From the NCBI GenBank assembly GCA_016870355.1, contig VGBR01000004.1:62001-126000 (forward strand): 64,000 bases of DNA, read 5' to 3'. The notes below the pieces were generated by a model. That model made no database searches. It worked only from the letters and a program-made list of their open reading frames with translations, and had not been told where the DNA came from. The translations under genes were made by a program, and so were the position numbers. This document shows positions 1-7,487 of this stretch, piece after piece. Numbering within the stretch: position 1 is the stretch's first letter; each line of letters begins with the position of its first letter. The stretch comes from Actinomycetota bacterium (GTDB lineage: Bacteria; Actinomycetota; Acidimicrobiia; IMCC26256; PALSA-555).

Positions 1-246
1 GTGTTCGACACAGAGCTGTTCCACCTGCCGGACAACGAGCCCGGGTACCACGAGGGCACACCGATGGAGCCAGTGGAGTCGATCGTCGAGCCGATCGTCG
101 CTCAGATCGAGGCCGGCACCTTTGAGACGTACGTTCCCGCGTGGTTCAAGGACGTCGCCATCAACAAGTTCAACGACCCCGACGCGTTCTTCATCGGCAC
201 GAAGGCCTACGCGACAGAGATGGAAGCCAAGCTCGCGAAGTCCTGA
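1..246 (+). CDS. C-terminal end of a short-chain dehydrogenase/reductase (partial)
   Basis: This is the last 81 codons of a gene that begins before the window. The GTG at base 1 is probably an internal valine codon, not a start. The tail (VESIVEPIVAQIEAGTFETY, then PAWFKD and a helical end) resembles the C-terminal extension of NAD(P)-dependent SDRs, beyond the catalytic Tyr-Lys region. The Rossmann core and active site lie outside the window, so the family call rests on tail resemblance only. It ends 14 bases before the converging aldolase gene. Confidence 0.55.
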   Translation: MFDTELFHLPDNEPGYHEGTPMEPVESIVEPIVAQIEAGTFETYVPAWFKDVAINKFNDPDAFFIGTKAYATEMEAKLAKS

Positions 247-260
247 CGCTTGGGGATGCG

Positions 261-1028
261 TCAGTCGAAGAGGTCGGGCTGCTCTTTGGTGATCTTGGCG
301 TACATCGGCTGGAAGCTGAACCAACCGCCGAGGTGACTGCCGACCTGCGTAGCCGTCAGCGCAGCGTGGTCAGCGTCGATCAAGATCGGAGTGCCCGCGG
401 CTTCAGCCAAGAGCTGGGCCTGGCACGTGCGCTCCATCGTGACGAACCAGAACGCTGCCTCGTCGACCGAGTGGCCGACGGTCAGGAGCCCGTGGTTGCG
501 AAGGATGACGGCCTTGTGCTCACCGAGCGCGTGACCGATCCGCTTGCCCTCTTCGAGGTCGAGCACCACACCCGTGTAGTCGTCGAACAGCGCGTGATCG
601 TCGTAGAACGCGCAGGAGTCCTGCGTGAGCGGATCGAGCAGCCGACCGAGCGACGACCACGACTTTCCGTAGATCGAGTGCGCGTGCGCCGCGGCGATGA
701 CATCGGGCCGAGCCGCGTGCACCTGCGAGTGGATCGCGAACGCCGCGGTGTTCACCATCGCGTTGCCCTCGACGACCTCGCCCTGCTCGTTCACCCGGAT
801 CAGGTCGGACACGCGGATGTGACTGAACGCCGTCCCGAGCGGGTTCACCCAGAAGTGATCAAGGTGCTCGGGGTCCCGCGCAGTGATGTGACCCGCGACG
901 CCTTCGTCGAAGCCGAACTTCCCGAAGAGGCGGAACGCGGCCGCGAGCCGCTCCTTGCGGTGCTGGCGCTCCTCTTCGACGGAATTGAACGTCGGCAGGT
1001 ACGACTTGAGATCGTTTGCTGGGGCCAT
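261..1028 (-). CDS. Class II aldolase/adducin family protein
   Basis: A 255-residue protein of the class II aldolase/adducin fold, whose zinc-dependent members cleave or epimerise sugar phosphates and related hydroxy-ketones. The metal ligands are visible as the His-x-His of AAHAHSIYGK (about residue 112) and the His of RNHGLL (about 177). The start is the ATG before APANDLKSYL; the reading frame runs further upstream but only into low-complexity Arg/Ser sequence overlapping the aldehyde dehydrogenase gene. That gene ends 25 bases upstream on the same strand, so the two probably share a transcript. This pairing suggests an aldol product passed on for oxidation, which is inference. The substrate is unknown. 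Confidence 0.88.
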   Translation of the reverse strand: MAPANDLKSYLPTFNSVEEERQHRKERLAAAFRLFGKFGFDEGVAGHITARDPEHLDHFWVNPLGTAFSHIRVSDLIRVNEQGEVVEGNAMVNTAAFAIHSQVHAARPDVIAAAHAHSIYGKSWSSLGRLLDPLTQDSCAFYDDHALFDDYTGVVLDLEEGKRIGHALGEHKAVILRNHGLLTVGHSVDEAAFWFVTMERTCQAQLLAEAAGTPILIDADHAALTATQVGSHLGGWFSFQPMYAKITKEQPDLFD

Positions 1029-1053
1029 CCGTCCCTCTGGGTCGGCAACCAGG

Positions 1054-2526
1054 CTACGCGGGGTCGGGCAGCCCGAGGGTCTTGGTCTCGAGGTACTCCT
1101 CGAACCCAGCGATGCCGTGCTCACGGCCGATGCCACTGTCCTTGTAGCCACCGAACGGCGAGTCGGGGCCGAACCAGCCGCCGCCGTTCACCGACACCGT
1201 CCCGGTGCGGATGCGGCGGGCGATCCCGATGGCCCGGTCCAGCGACGCCGACGCGACCGAGCCCGACAGCCCGTACTTCGAGTTGTTCGCGATCCGCACC
1301 GCGTCGTCGTCGTCTGTGTACTTGAGTACCGCGAGCACCGGCCCGAAGATCTCCTCCTGAGCGATGGTCGCGTCCTGGTCGACGTCGACGAACAGCGTCG
1401 GTTCCACGAAGTAGCCCTTGGGCAGATGCTCGGGCCGCTTGCCGCCCACGAGCAACTTCGCGCCTTCCGCTGAACCCTTCTCGATGTAGCCGAGCACGCG
1501 CTCGCGCTGGCTCGCGTTGATCAGCGGACCCATGACGTTGCCCGGGTCGGTCGGGTCGCCGTACGGGAAGCTCTCGAACGACGCCTTGAGCATCTCGACG
1601 CCCTCGTCGTAGCGCGACTCCGGCAGGAGCATGCGCGTCGTGATCGCGCACCCCTGGCCGGCGTGCACGCACGTCATCGAACCCATCCCCACCGACGATG
1701 CGAAATCGGCGTCGTCAAGGATGATGTTCGCCGACTTGCCGCCGAGCTCGAGAAACACCTTCTTCAGCGTGTCGGCACCGCGGGCCATGATTCGTCGTCC
1801 CACCCCGGTCGAACCGGTGAAGCTGATCATGTCGACGCGCGGGTCGCCCGTGAGCGCCTCACCGACGGCGGCCTTGTCGCCGGACGTGACGATGTTCACC
1901 ACACCCGGCGGGATGTCGGTCTCCTCAGCGATGACACGACCGATGTAGGTCGCGCTCCACGGCGTGTCGGGTGCCGGCTTGAGCACCACGGTGTTGCCCG
2001 CGGCGAGCGCCGGACCGAGCTTCGACAGGTTGAGCATGAACGGGAAGTTCCACGGAGTGATGGCCCCGACCACGCCAACCGGCTCCCGCAGCACCCGGCG
2101 CGCGCTCCGCATCCCCATGAACTCGTGGACGGGAAGGTCGGTCTCCCACTCGTAGGAGTCGATCAAGTCGATCTCATACTGGAAGTCGTCGATGCAGGTG
2201 TCCATCTGCACCGCGTACGTGAGGCCGATCGGGCTCCCGACCTCGGCCACGATCTGCGGGCGGAGCTCCTCGCGGCGCTTGTCGAGCGCGTCCTTCAGCT
2301 GTTGGACGGTCTTCTTCCGCAGATCCCGGTTGGTCGACCAGTCGGTCTCGTCGAACGCCTGGCGCGCGGACGCGATCGCACGGTCCATGTCCTCGACCGT
2401 GCCATCAGCCACCTCGCCGATCACTTCCTCGGTCGCCGGGTTGATGTTCTCGAAGGTCTTGCCCGACGACGCGTCGGTGAGCTTGCCGTCGATCAGCATG
2501 CGAGGCTCGGCGTTGAGGTCAGCCAT
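1054..2526 (-). CDS. NAD(P)+-dependent aldehyde dehydrogenase
   Basis: A full-length (490 aa) aldehyde dehydrogenase that oxidises an aldehyde to its carboxylate in the cytoplasm. Visible landmarks are the TPWNFP cofactor segment, the general-base Glu in FLELGGKSANI (about residue 258), the nucleophilic Cys in GQGC (about 291) and the EEIFGPVL segment near the C-terminus. The ATG at 2526 is chosen because GGAG lies about 7 bases upstream; a TTG at 2538 is in frame but would place the Shine-Dalgarno inside the gene. It is the first gene of a two-gene unit with the downstream class II aldolase. The substrate is not determinable. Confidence 0.95.
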   Translation of the reverse strand: MADLNAEPRMLIDGKLTDASSGKTFENINPATEEVIGEVADGTVEDMDRAIASARQAFDETDWSTNRDLRKKTVQQLKDALDKRREELRPQIVAEVGSPIGLTYAVQMDTCIDDFQYEIDLIDSYEWETDLPVHEFMGMRSARRVLREPVGVVGAITPWNFPFMLNLSKLGPALAAGNTVVLKPAPDTPWSATYIGRVIAEETDIPPGVVNIVTSGDKAAVGEALTGDPRVDMISFTGSTGVGRRIMARGADTLKKVFLELGGKSANIILDDADFASSVGMGSMTCVHAGQGCAITTRMLLPESRYDEGVEMLKASFESFPYGDPTDPGNVMGPLINASQRERVLGYIEKGSAEGAKLLVGGKRPEHLPKGYFVEPTLFVDVDQDATIAQEEIFGPVLAVLKYTDDDDAVRIANNSKYGLSGSVASASLDRAIGIARRIRTGTVSVNGGGWFGPDSPFGGYKDSGIGREHGIAGFEEYLETKTLGLPDPA

Positions 2527-2576
2527 GGTCATCTCCAAGAGGGCGGTGGATGGCGGGAGACCAAGGAGCGTACCGG

Positions 2577-2582
2577 TACCGT
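2577..2582 (+). promoter_or_regulatory. -10 hexamer TACCGT, leaderless promoter
   Basis: TACCGT fits the actinobacterial TANNNT -10 consensus and ends 6 bases before the ATG at 2589, which lacks a Shine-Dalgarno. Transcription would begin at or next to the start codon. Confidence 0.5.
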
Positions 2583-2588
2583 GAATGG

Positions 2589-4142
2589 ATGCGCATCGCC
2601 GCGCTGGATCTCGGCACGAACTCGTTCCACCTGCTCGTCGCCGACGTGCACCCCGACGGGCACTTCGAGTCCATCAGCCGTGAGAAGGAGATGCTCCGCC
2701 TCGGCGACGTCGTGAGCCGCGAGGGCCGCATCACCGACGCCGCAGCTGATGCCGCGGTGGCGACGGTCGAACGGTTCAAGCGCATCGCCGACGCTGCTGG
2801 AGCGATCGAGCTGCATGCGTGCGCAACCAGCGCCATCCGGCTCGCGGCGAACGGCGACGCGCTCGTCGACCGCATCCAAGCCGAGACCGGCGTAGGCGTC
2901 GAGGTCATCAGCGGTCACCGTGAAGCCGAGCTCATCTTCGGCGCCATCCGCGCCAGCGTGCTCCTGGAGCCCGCACCCGCGTTGTGCTTCGACCTCGGTG
3001 GCGGGAGCGTCGAGATCATGGTTGGCGATGCGGGCGGCCTGCGCTGGGCCACGAGCGAGAACCTCGGCGTCGCCCGACTCACCGGCGAGTTCGTGTCGAG
3101 CGATCCGATCACGAAGGAGGACCGGCGCCGCCTCCGCTCGCACGTCGTCGACGCGCTCACGCCCGTCGCGAACATCGTGACGCGCTACGAACCGAAGCTG
3201 TTTGTGGGGAGCAGCGGAACGTTCAATGATCTCGCGCACATGGTTGCGGCGCGACGCGCCGAGGACGTACCGGTGTCGCTGAACCAGCTGACCTTCGAAC
3301 GCGACGAGTTCCAGGCTGTGCACAAGGAGATCCTCTCGTCGACAGCGGCGGAGCGATTGCGGTTCGACGGGCTCGAAGCCCGTCGCGTCGATCTCATCGC
3401 CGCCGGCTCGATCTTCCTCGCGACCGCGATGGAGCTCTTCGGGTTCGACGAGCTGACGGTCAGCGAGTGGGCACTGCGCGAGGGGATCGTGCTGGACGCC
3501 ATCCGCAAGCACGACCCGGCCGATTGGTCCGAAGATCCGCGCGCCCTGCGCGGCGCGTCCGTGAACGGGCTCGCTCGCCGGTGCAACTCCGACGAGGCGC
3601 ACGCACGCAAGGTTGCTGACCTCGCACTCACGCTATTCGACCGCACCCAAGAGCTGCACGAACTCGGAAGTGACGACCGCGAGCTGCTGGAGCACGCGGC
3701 GCTTCTCCACGACATCGGCGAGCACGTGTCACCGTCAGGGCACCACAAGCACGGCGCCTATCTGGTGCAGCACGGTCGACTCCGCGGCTTCTCCCCCGCT
3801 GAGGTGCAGCTGCTCGGCGCCCTCGCCCGCTGGCACCGGCGCGGCACTCCCGATCCCGGCGACGAGCACGCGCTGGTCGACACCGATCGATTGCGCCGCA
3901 TGACCGCGATCCTGCGCATCGCCGACGGGCTGGACCGCGGGCGGTCCGCAGCGGTCGAGCACATCGACGTGCGCGTCGGGCCCTCATTGGTGGTCATCGA
4001 GGTCCACACCGAGCACGACGCGGAGCTCGAGCTCTGGGGTGCGCGCCGAAAGCGGGAGCTCTTCGAGAAGGTGTTCGGCCGCGACCTCGAGCTCACCGTG
4101 CGCACAAGCGGTTCGACCGAGGTCAGCGCACCTCTCCGGTGA
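2589..4142 (+). CDS. Ppx/GppA phosphatase with C-terminal HD domain
   Basis: A 517-residue exopolyphosphatase/pppGpp phosphohydrolase-type protein of the sugar kinase/Hsp70/actin superfamily. The N-terminal phosphate loop is ALDLGTNSFH; SGHREAELIFG carries the expected acidic residues, and CFDLGGGSVEI is the second phosphate loop. From about residue 367 an HD-type module follows (HAALLHDIGEH, then SGHHKHG), as in the long E. coli Ppx/GppA forms rather than the short actinobacterial ones of about 320 residues. The family degrades polyphosphate and/or pppGpp, linking it to the stringent response. The start is the ATG directly before RIAALDLG; a leaderless -10 box supports it. The 3' end overlaps the TetR gene by 20 bases tail to tail. 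Confidence 0.9.
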   Translation: MRIAALDLGTNSFHLLVADVHPDGHFESISREKEMLRLGDVVSREGRITDAAADAAVATVERFKRIADAAGAIELHACATSAIRLAANGDALVDRIQAETGVGVEVISGHREAELIFGAIRASVLLEPAPALCFDLGGGSVEIMVGDAGGLRWATSENLGVARLTGEFVSSDPITKEDRRRLRSHVVDALTPVANIVTRYEPKLFVGSSGTFNDLAHMVAARRAEDVPVSLNQLTFERDEFQAVHKEILSSTAAERLRFDGLEARRVDLIAAGSIFLATAMELFGFDELTVSEWALREGIVLDAIRKHDPADWSEDPRALRGASVNGLARRCNSDEAHARKVADLALTLFDRTQELHELGSDDRELLEHAALLHDIGEHVSPSGHHKHGAYLVQHGRLRGFSPAEVQLLGALARWHRRGTPDPGDEHALVDTDRLRRMTAILRIADGLDRGRSAAVEHIDVRVGPSLVVIEVHTEHDAELELWGARRKRELFEKVFGRDLELTVRTSGSTEVSAPLR

Positions 4143-4761
4143 CCGTCTGGTAGATGATCCGCGCCGTCGTCTCCACGAGATCGGTGCGTTCGACGCCCCA
4201 CATCTCGAGCTCGACGTGGAACGCCGCCATGCGCTCCATCATCGCGGCGAGCGCCGCGGCGGCCGCCATGGGCGTGATCTCGCTGGCCACGCGCCCGTTG
4301 CGCTGCGCGTCTTCGACCTTCCGGGCGAGTCCCTCGCGCAGCGGACGCAACGCCTTGTTCCGACCGTCACGAAATCGCTGGTCACCTTCTTGGGCAGCAA
4401 GGTTGCGCGTGCGAAGCACGGCGCGGTGCGTGTCCCAGTAGCCGACGAACGCGTCCACGAGCTCACGGGCGCTGGCCAGGCCGCGCTCGTCGTCCCACGG
4501 TCGTGCGAGCAGCTCTTTGAGCGGCGCGAGGTCCTCGCCTACTTCGGCTGAGAGCGCAAGCACCGCGTCCTCGACCTCCCGGAAGTACTGGTAGAAGGTC
4601 GCGGGCGACGTGCCGACCTCGCGGGCAATGTCGACGACGCGCAGGTCGCGCACGCCATGGGTCTCGAGCAGCTTCGCAGTTGCATCGAGCAGCCGGCGAC
4701 GGGTGGCCGCGCCCCGCTTGCCGAGCGCGCGCCCGTCGAGCGCCAGCACCTCCGAAGTCAC
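4123..4761 (-). CDS. TetR/AcrR-family transcriptional regulator
   Basis: A 212-residue TetR repressor. The N-terminal helix-turn-helix lies in RRRLLDATAKLLETHGVRDL followed by VGTSPATFYQYF, and a helical ligand-binding domain follows. The start is set at the GTG at 4761, because TAGCCT lies 7 bases upstream (leaderless pattern) and the protein then begins like a usual TetR. Two ATGs at 4788 and 4791 are in frame but have no Shine-Dalgarno, and using them would put the promoter palindrome inside the gene. It is divergent from the thiamine-diphosphate-enzyme-like gene at 4819 and is its most likely target, together with itself. The ligand is unknown. Confidence 0.9.
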   Translation of the reverse strand: MTSEVLALDGRALGKRGAATRRRLLDATAKLLETHGVRDLRVVDIAREVGTSPATFYQYFREVEDAVLALSAEVGEDLAPLKELLARPWDDERGLASARELVDAFVGYWDTHRAVLRTRNLAAQEGDQRFRDGRNKALRPLREGLARKVEDAQRNGRVASEITPMAAAAALAAMMERMAAFHVELEMWGVERTDLVETTARIIYQTVTGEVR

Positions 4762-4768
4762 AGTGGTG

Positions 4769-4774
4769 AGGCTA
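4769..4774 (-). promoter_or_regulatory. -10 hexamer TAGCCT for the TetR gene
   Basis: On the minus strand TAGCCT sits 7 bases before the GTG at 4761. It abuts the palindrome at 4774-4783, so a bound repressor would block this promoter. Confidence 0.5.
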
Positions 4775-4783
4775 CCGGCCGGT
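4774..4783. promoter_or_regulatory. Palindrome ACCGGCCGGT, candidate TetR operator
   Basis: A perfect 10-bp palindrome lies between the two divergent starts, next to the TetR -10 box and about 23 bases upstream of the opposing -10 box. Placement suits autoregulation plus control of the divergent gene. It is short for a TetR operator, so the assignment is tentative. Confidence 0.4.
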
Positions 4784-4805
4784 CCCATCATCGGCAGTTG
4801 GTCAG

Positions 4806-4811
4806 TACCCT
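4806..4811 (+). promoter_or_regulatory. -10 hexamer TACCCT, leaderless promoter
   Basis: TACCCT ends 7 bases before the GTG at 4819, the ideal leaderless spacing, and decides that start. Confidence 0.55.
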
Positions 4812-4818
4812 GCGACGC

Positions 4819-5706
4819 GTGCCCGAGCATCGTGGTCGCATCGTCGTGCTCGCGGGCCCAGGAGTCATCGACGACAACGCGATCCACGGCTTGCGCCACT
4901 TCGCCGCCGCGGGTCAGCTGGGTGTCGCGAACACGTGGGGCGCCAAGGGTGTCTTCGCATGGGACAGCCCGCACCATCTTGGAACCTGCGGGCTCCAGGC
5001 GCGTGACTTTGAGCTGCTCGGCTTCGGGAGCGCCGACCTCATCGTGGCGACGGGAATCGACGAGCGCGAGTCGCCGACCGATCGCTTCGCACTCGCACCG
5101 GTGGAAGTCGTCGCGCCGACCGAATTGGAAGCCTTCGCGGGTGACTACGTCGCGACCGACCCTGTCCCGAATGATCTGTACCCGCGACTCGCGGCAGTCG
5201 CACAGCCCGGATACCTCGACGAGAAGGTCCCGTTGCATCCTGCGCGCGCCGTCTCCGATCTCGGAGATGCGCTGCCGGGAGACGGTCTCGTCGTTGCCGA
5301 CCCCGGCGTCGCGGGGCTGTGGGTGGCGCGTACGTTTCCGACGCCACCCCTCGACGCCGGTGCACCGCGGCGTGTCATCGTGCCCGCCGAACCCGCACCT
5401 GGCGTCGCGGTCACCCTCGCGTGCGAGGCCGCGCGTGCGGGCCGTCCAGCCATCGCAGTCACCACGGCGCCTGTCGACGACGCCACCTTGGCAACGATCC
5501 CGCCCGCGGGTTCGAAAGCCGCGCTCCTGATCGTCGTCTGGGGCGAGCGCGGCGACGTACGGCGCGCCGATGATCATCTGGAGCTTGTCGCTGGTGCGCT
5601 CGCGTCGCCTGGTGTCACCAGGATCGAAGTTCCGATCGCGCTCGACGACACGGCGCTGCTCGTCGAAGCCGCGGGCGAGGTCGTGGCGTGGGGCGGAATC
5701 AGTTGA
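4819..5706 (+). CDS. Thiamine-diphosphate-enzyme-like protein lacking the N-terminal domain and cofactor motif
   Basis: A 295-residue protein that resembles the middle and start of the third domain of acetolactate synthase-type enzymes. The first 75 residues (VVLAGPGVIDDNAIHGL, then NTWGAKGVF and GTCGLQARD) match the central Rossmann-like domain. PLHPARAV and LPGDGLVVADPGVAGLW match the entry to the pyrophosphate-binding domain. The GDG...N metal-diphosphate motif that should follow is absent and the last 90 residues are unlike the family. The N-terminal pyrimidine-binding domain is missing. Catalysis on thiamine diphosphate is therefore unlikely without a partner; a binding or regulatory role is possible. 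Its GTG start has a leaderless -10 box, and the gene is divergent from the TetR gene. Confidence 0.6.
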   Translation: MPEHRGRIVVLAGPGVIDDNAIHGLRHFAAAGQLGVANTWGAKGVFAWDSPHHLGTCGLQARDFELLGFGSADLIVATGIDERESPTDRFALAPVEVVAPTELEAFAGDYVATDPVPNDLYPRLAAVAQPGYLDEKVPLHPARAVSDLGDALPGDGLVVADPGVAGLWVARTFPTPPLDAGAPRRVIVPAEPAPGVAVTLACEAARAGRPAIAVTTAPVDDATLATIPPAGSKAALLIVVWGERGDVRRADDHLELVAGALASPGVTRIEVPIALDDTALLVEAAGEVVAWGGIS

Positions 5707-5714
5707 GCAAGCTC

Positions 5715-5720
5715 TAGGGT
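5715..5720 (+). promoter_or_regulatory. -10 hexamer TAGGGT, leaderless promoter
   Basis: TAGGGT ends 7 bases before the ATG at 5728, and no Shine-Dalgarno is present. Confidence 0.5.
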
Positions 5721-5727
5721 CTGGGCG

Positions 5728-6525
5728 ATGAGCGCAGCGCGCACGACCATCGTCACGGGGGCCGGTTCCGGCATTGGCACCGCGATCGCCGTCGAGCTGG
5801 CGAAGCTTGGCTGGCCGGTGGCGCTTGGTGGCCGACGAGTCGAGCGACTCGAGGAGACCGCGACCCTGGTTCGCGACGCGGGCGGTACGGCCTTCGTGCA
5901 CCAGCTCGACGTTGCGGACGCGGCATCGGCCGAGACCTTCTTCTCAGCGGTCGAGCGCGAGCTGGGTCCACTCGACGTGCTTGTGAACAACGCGGCGCTG
6001 GCCACGCCCGGCTGGGTGCACACGCTCCCCGCGAATGAGCTGCAACAGCAGGTCGCGACCAACCTGACCGGGCCAATCCTGATGTCTCGGCTTGCGATTG
6101 CGTCCATGCGCGCTCGAGACGCCGCCGGCGACCTGGTGTTCATCACGTCCGACGCGACCCGTCATCCACGACCGCGCCTCTCCACGTATTGCGCAACCAA
6201 AGCCGGCCTCGAGACGTTCGCCGACACCCTGGTCTTGGAGCTGGAAGGCACCGGTATCCGCGCGAGCAAGATCCGCGTCGGACCGACCCTGAGCGAGTTC
6301 GGATTCGGGTGGCCGATGGACGAGCTCGAAGACCTGATGACGTACTGGTCGCGGTTCGGCTTCGGTCGTCACAACCACATCCTCGAACCGGTGCACGTCG
6401 CGCAGGCCGCAGTCACCGCGGTGACCGCACCGCCCGGGGTCCATCTCGACACCATCGAGGTACAGCCCCACGCGCCGGTGGGCGACAGCGGTCCGGCGCA
6501 GGCCTTGGAGCGTCCGTCGTCGTAG
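5728..6525 (+). CDS. Short-chain dehydrogenase/reductase (SDR)
   Basis: A 265-residue classical SDR. The glycine-rich NAD(P) loop is TGAGSGIG at residues 10-17, NNAAL marks the central strand, and the catalytic Tyr-x-x-x-Lys is YCATK near residue 155. The C-terminal part (DELEDLMTYW, then FGRHNHIL) differs from fatty-acid-synthesis reductases, so a catabolic alcohol dehydrogenase or ketoreductase is more likely. It stands alone between the thiamine-enzyme-like gene and the VOC operon. The substrate is unknown. Confidence 0.92.
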   Translation: MSAARTTIVTGAGSGIGTAIAVELAKLGWPVALGGRRVERLEETATLVRDAGGTAFVHQLDVADAASAETFFSAVERELGPLDVLVNNAALATPGWVHTLPANELQQQVATNLTGPILMSRLAIASMRARDAAGDLVFITSDATRHPRPRLSTYCATKAGLETFADTLVLELEGTGIRASKIRVGPTLSEFGFGWPMDELEDLMTYWSRFGFGRHNHILEPVHVAQAAVTAVTAPPGVHLDTIEVQPHAPVGDSGPAQALERPSS

Positions 6526-6681
6526 CAGCAACGATTCGCGCGGCCCTGGCTAGATTCGCCGGGTGGATCGGCGCGCGCGCGATCACCTCCTGACGGCTCA
6601 CGAGCGCGAGTGCTTCGAGATTCGCGTCCACGTCGGGGAAGACACGCTGGCCCCCTGATGGGTCGTCATCGTTCGAGGCAG

Positions 6682-6687
6682 TAGCGT
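6682..6687 (+). promoter_or_regulatory. -10 hexamer TAGCGT for the VOC operon
   Basis: TAGCGT ends 8 bases before the GTG at 6696 and supports that start over the in-frame GTG at 6702 and ATG at 6711. The 170 bases between the SDR stop and this start hold no other recognisable feature. Confidence 0.4.
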
Positions 6688-6695
6688 CCGCGGCC

Positions 6696-7076
6696 GTGGC
6701 GGTGACGGGGATGGCGAACCTCGCGGTGAAGGTCACGGACCTTGACGCCGCCGTCGACTTCTACCGCCACGCGGGAGCGCGCGTCGAGAACATCATGGAC
6801 TGGGAGAACGCTCGTCGCGCCGACGTGTTCCTGGGGCCGATTCAGATCACGCTCTTCACACGGGCCATCTACGAGGACGCCACATCGCTGCCCGCCGAGG
6901 GGTTCCTTCATCCCGCGCTCTTCACCGACGATCTGGACCGTGAGCTGGAGGGTCACGACATCGTGTGGGGACCCGCGGTCGTGTCCGGACCCTTCGGCAC
7001 CCGTCGCATCGCGTTCGTGACCGCGCCCGGTGGTATCCGGCTGGAGTTCATGGAACAGCTCGAGGAGCCCGCGTGA
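6696..7076 (+). CDS. VOC (glyoxalase/bleomycin resistance) family protein
   Basis: A 126-residue single vicinal-oxygen-chelate unit. The opening ANLAVKVTDLDAAVDFYR and closing APGGIRLEFMEQL are the paired beta-alpha-beta-beta-beta signatures of the fold. These small proteins bind divalent metals and act as isomerases, epimerases, dioxygenases or binding proteins, so function cannot be fixed. The stop codon overlaps the GTG of the next VOC gene by four bases (GTGA), and the pair may form a heteromeric four-module enzyme. It is the first gene of a unit leading into two amidohydrolases. Confidence 0.85.
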   Translation: MAVTGMANLAVKVTDLDAAVDFYRHAGARVENIMDWENARRADVFLGPIQITLFTRAIYEDATSLPAEGFLHPALFTDDLDRELEGHDIVWGPAVVSGPFGTRRIAFVTAPGGIRLEFMEQLEEPA

Positions 7077-7441
7077 AGGTCCGTCGGATCGCTCACAGCA
7101 GCGTGAACGTCGCCGGTCGTCTCGACGAGGCGCGACGTTTCTACGCCGACGTGCTCGGTCTCGAAGCGATTCCCCGCCCCGAGATCCCCGGCATCGACGG
7201 GCATTGGTTCGCCGTCGGCGATGCCGAGGTGCACTTGGTGGACGCGCCGGCGGGGCACGAGACCATCCGGCCCGCCGACCATCACGCGTGCTTCGCCGTC
7301 GACGATCTCGACGGGGCGATCGCCGAGCTCGAGGCTCGCGCCATCGCGTACACGCGCGACGCACAGGGCGACGTCACCCAGATTTGGATCACCGATCCTT
7401 CCGGAAACGTCATCGAGCTCCAACAGGCTGCCGGCGAATGA
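7073..7441 (+). CDS. VOC family protein, second of a pair
   Basis: A 122-residue VOC protein. The signature IAHSSVNV with RRFYADVLGL opens the fold and ITDPSGNVIELQ closes it, and candidate metal ligands are the early His and the late Glu. It is typical of the lactoylglutathione lyase/methylmalonyl-CoA epimerase branch but too short for specific assignment. The start is the GTG at 7073 overlapping the upstream stop, which implies translational coupling. The amidohydrolase gene starts 46 bases downstream. Confidence 0.87.
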   Translation: MKVRRIAHSSVNVAGRLDEARRFYADVLGLEAIPRPEIPGIDGHWFAVGDAEVHLVDAPAGHETIRPADHHACFAVDDLDGAIAELEARAIAYTRDAQGDVTQIWITDPSGNVIELQQAAGE

Positions 7442-7487
7442 CTGGCACGAGGTTGACGGGAGGTCCGCCGTCCAAGAACACCCCCCG

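Noticed and set aside
2527-2538. TTG start for the aldehyde dehydrogenase
   Set aside because: It would place the Shine-Dalgarno inside the coding region; ATG at 2526 has proper spacing.
1663-2715. Long open frames opposite the aldehyde dehydrogenase gene (also 26109-27644, 13652-15778 and similar)
   Set aside because: They are antisense shadows of genes with clear family motifs; their translations are Arg/His/Val-rich without any recognisable domain.
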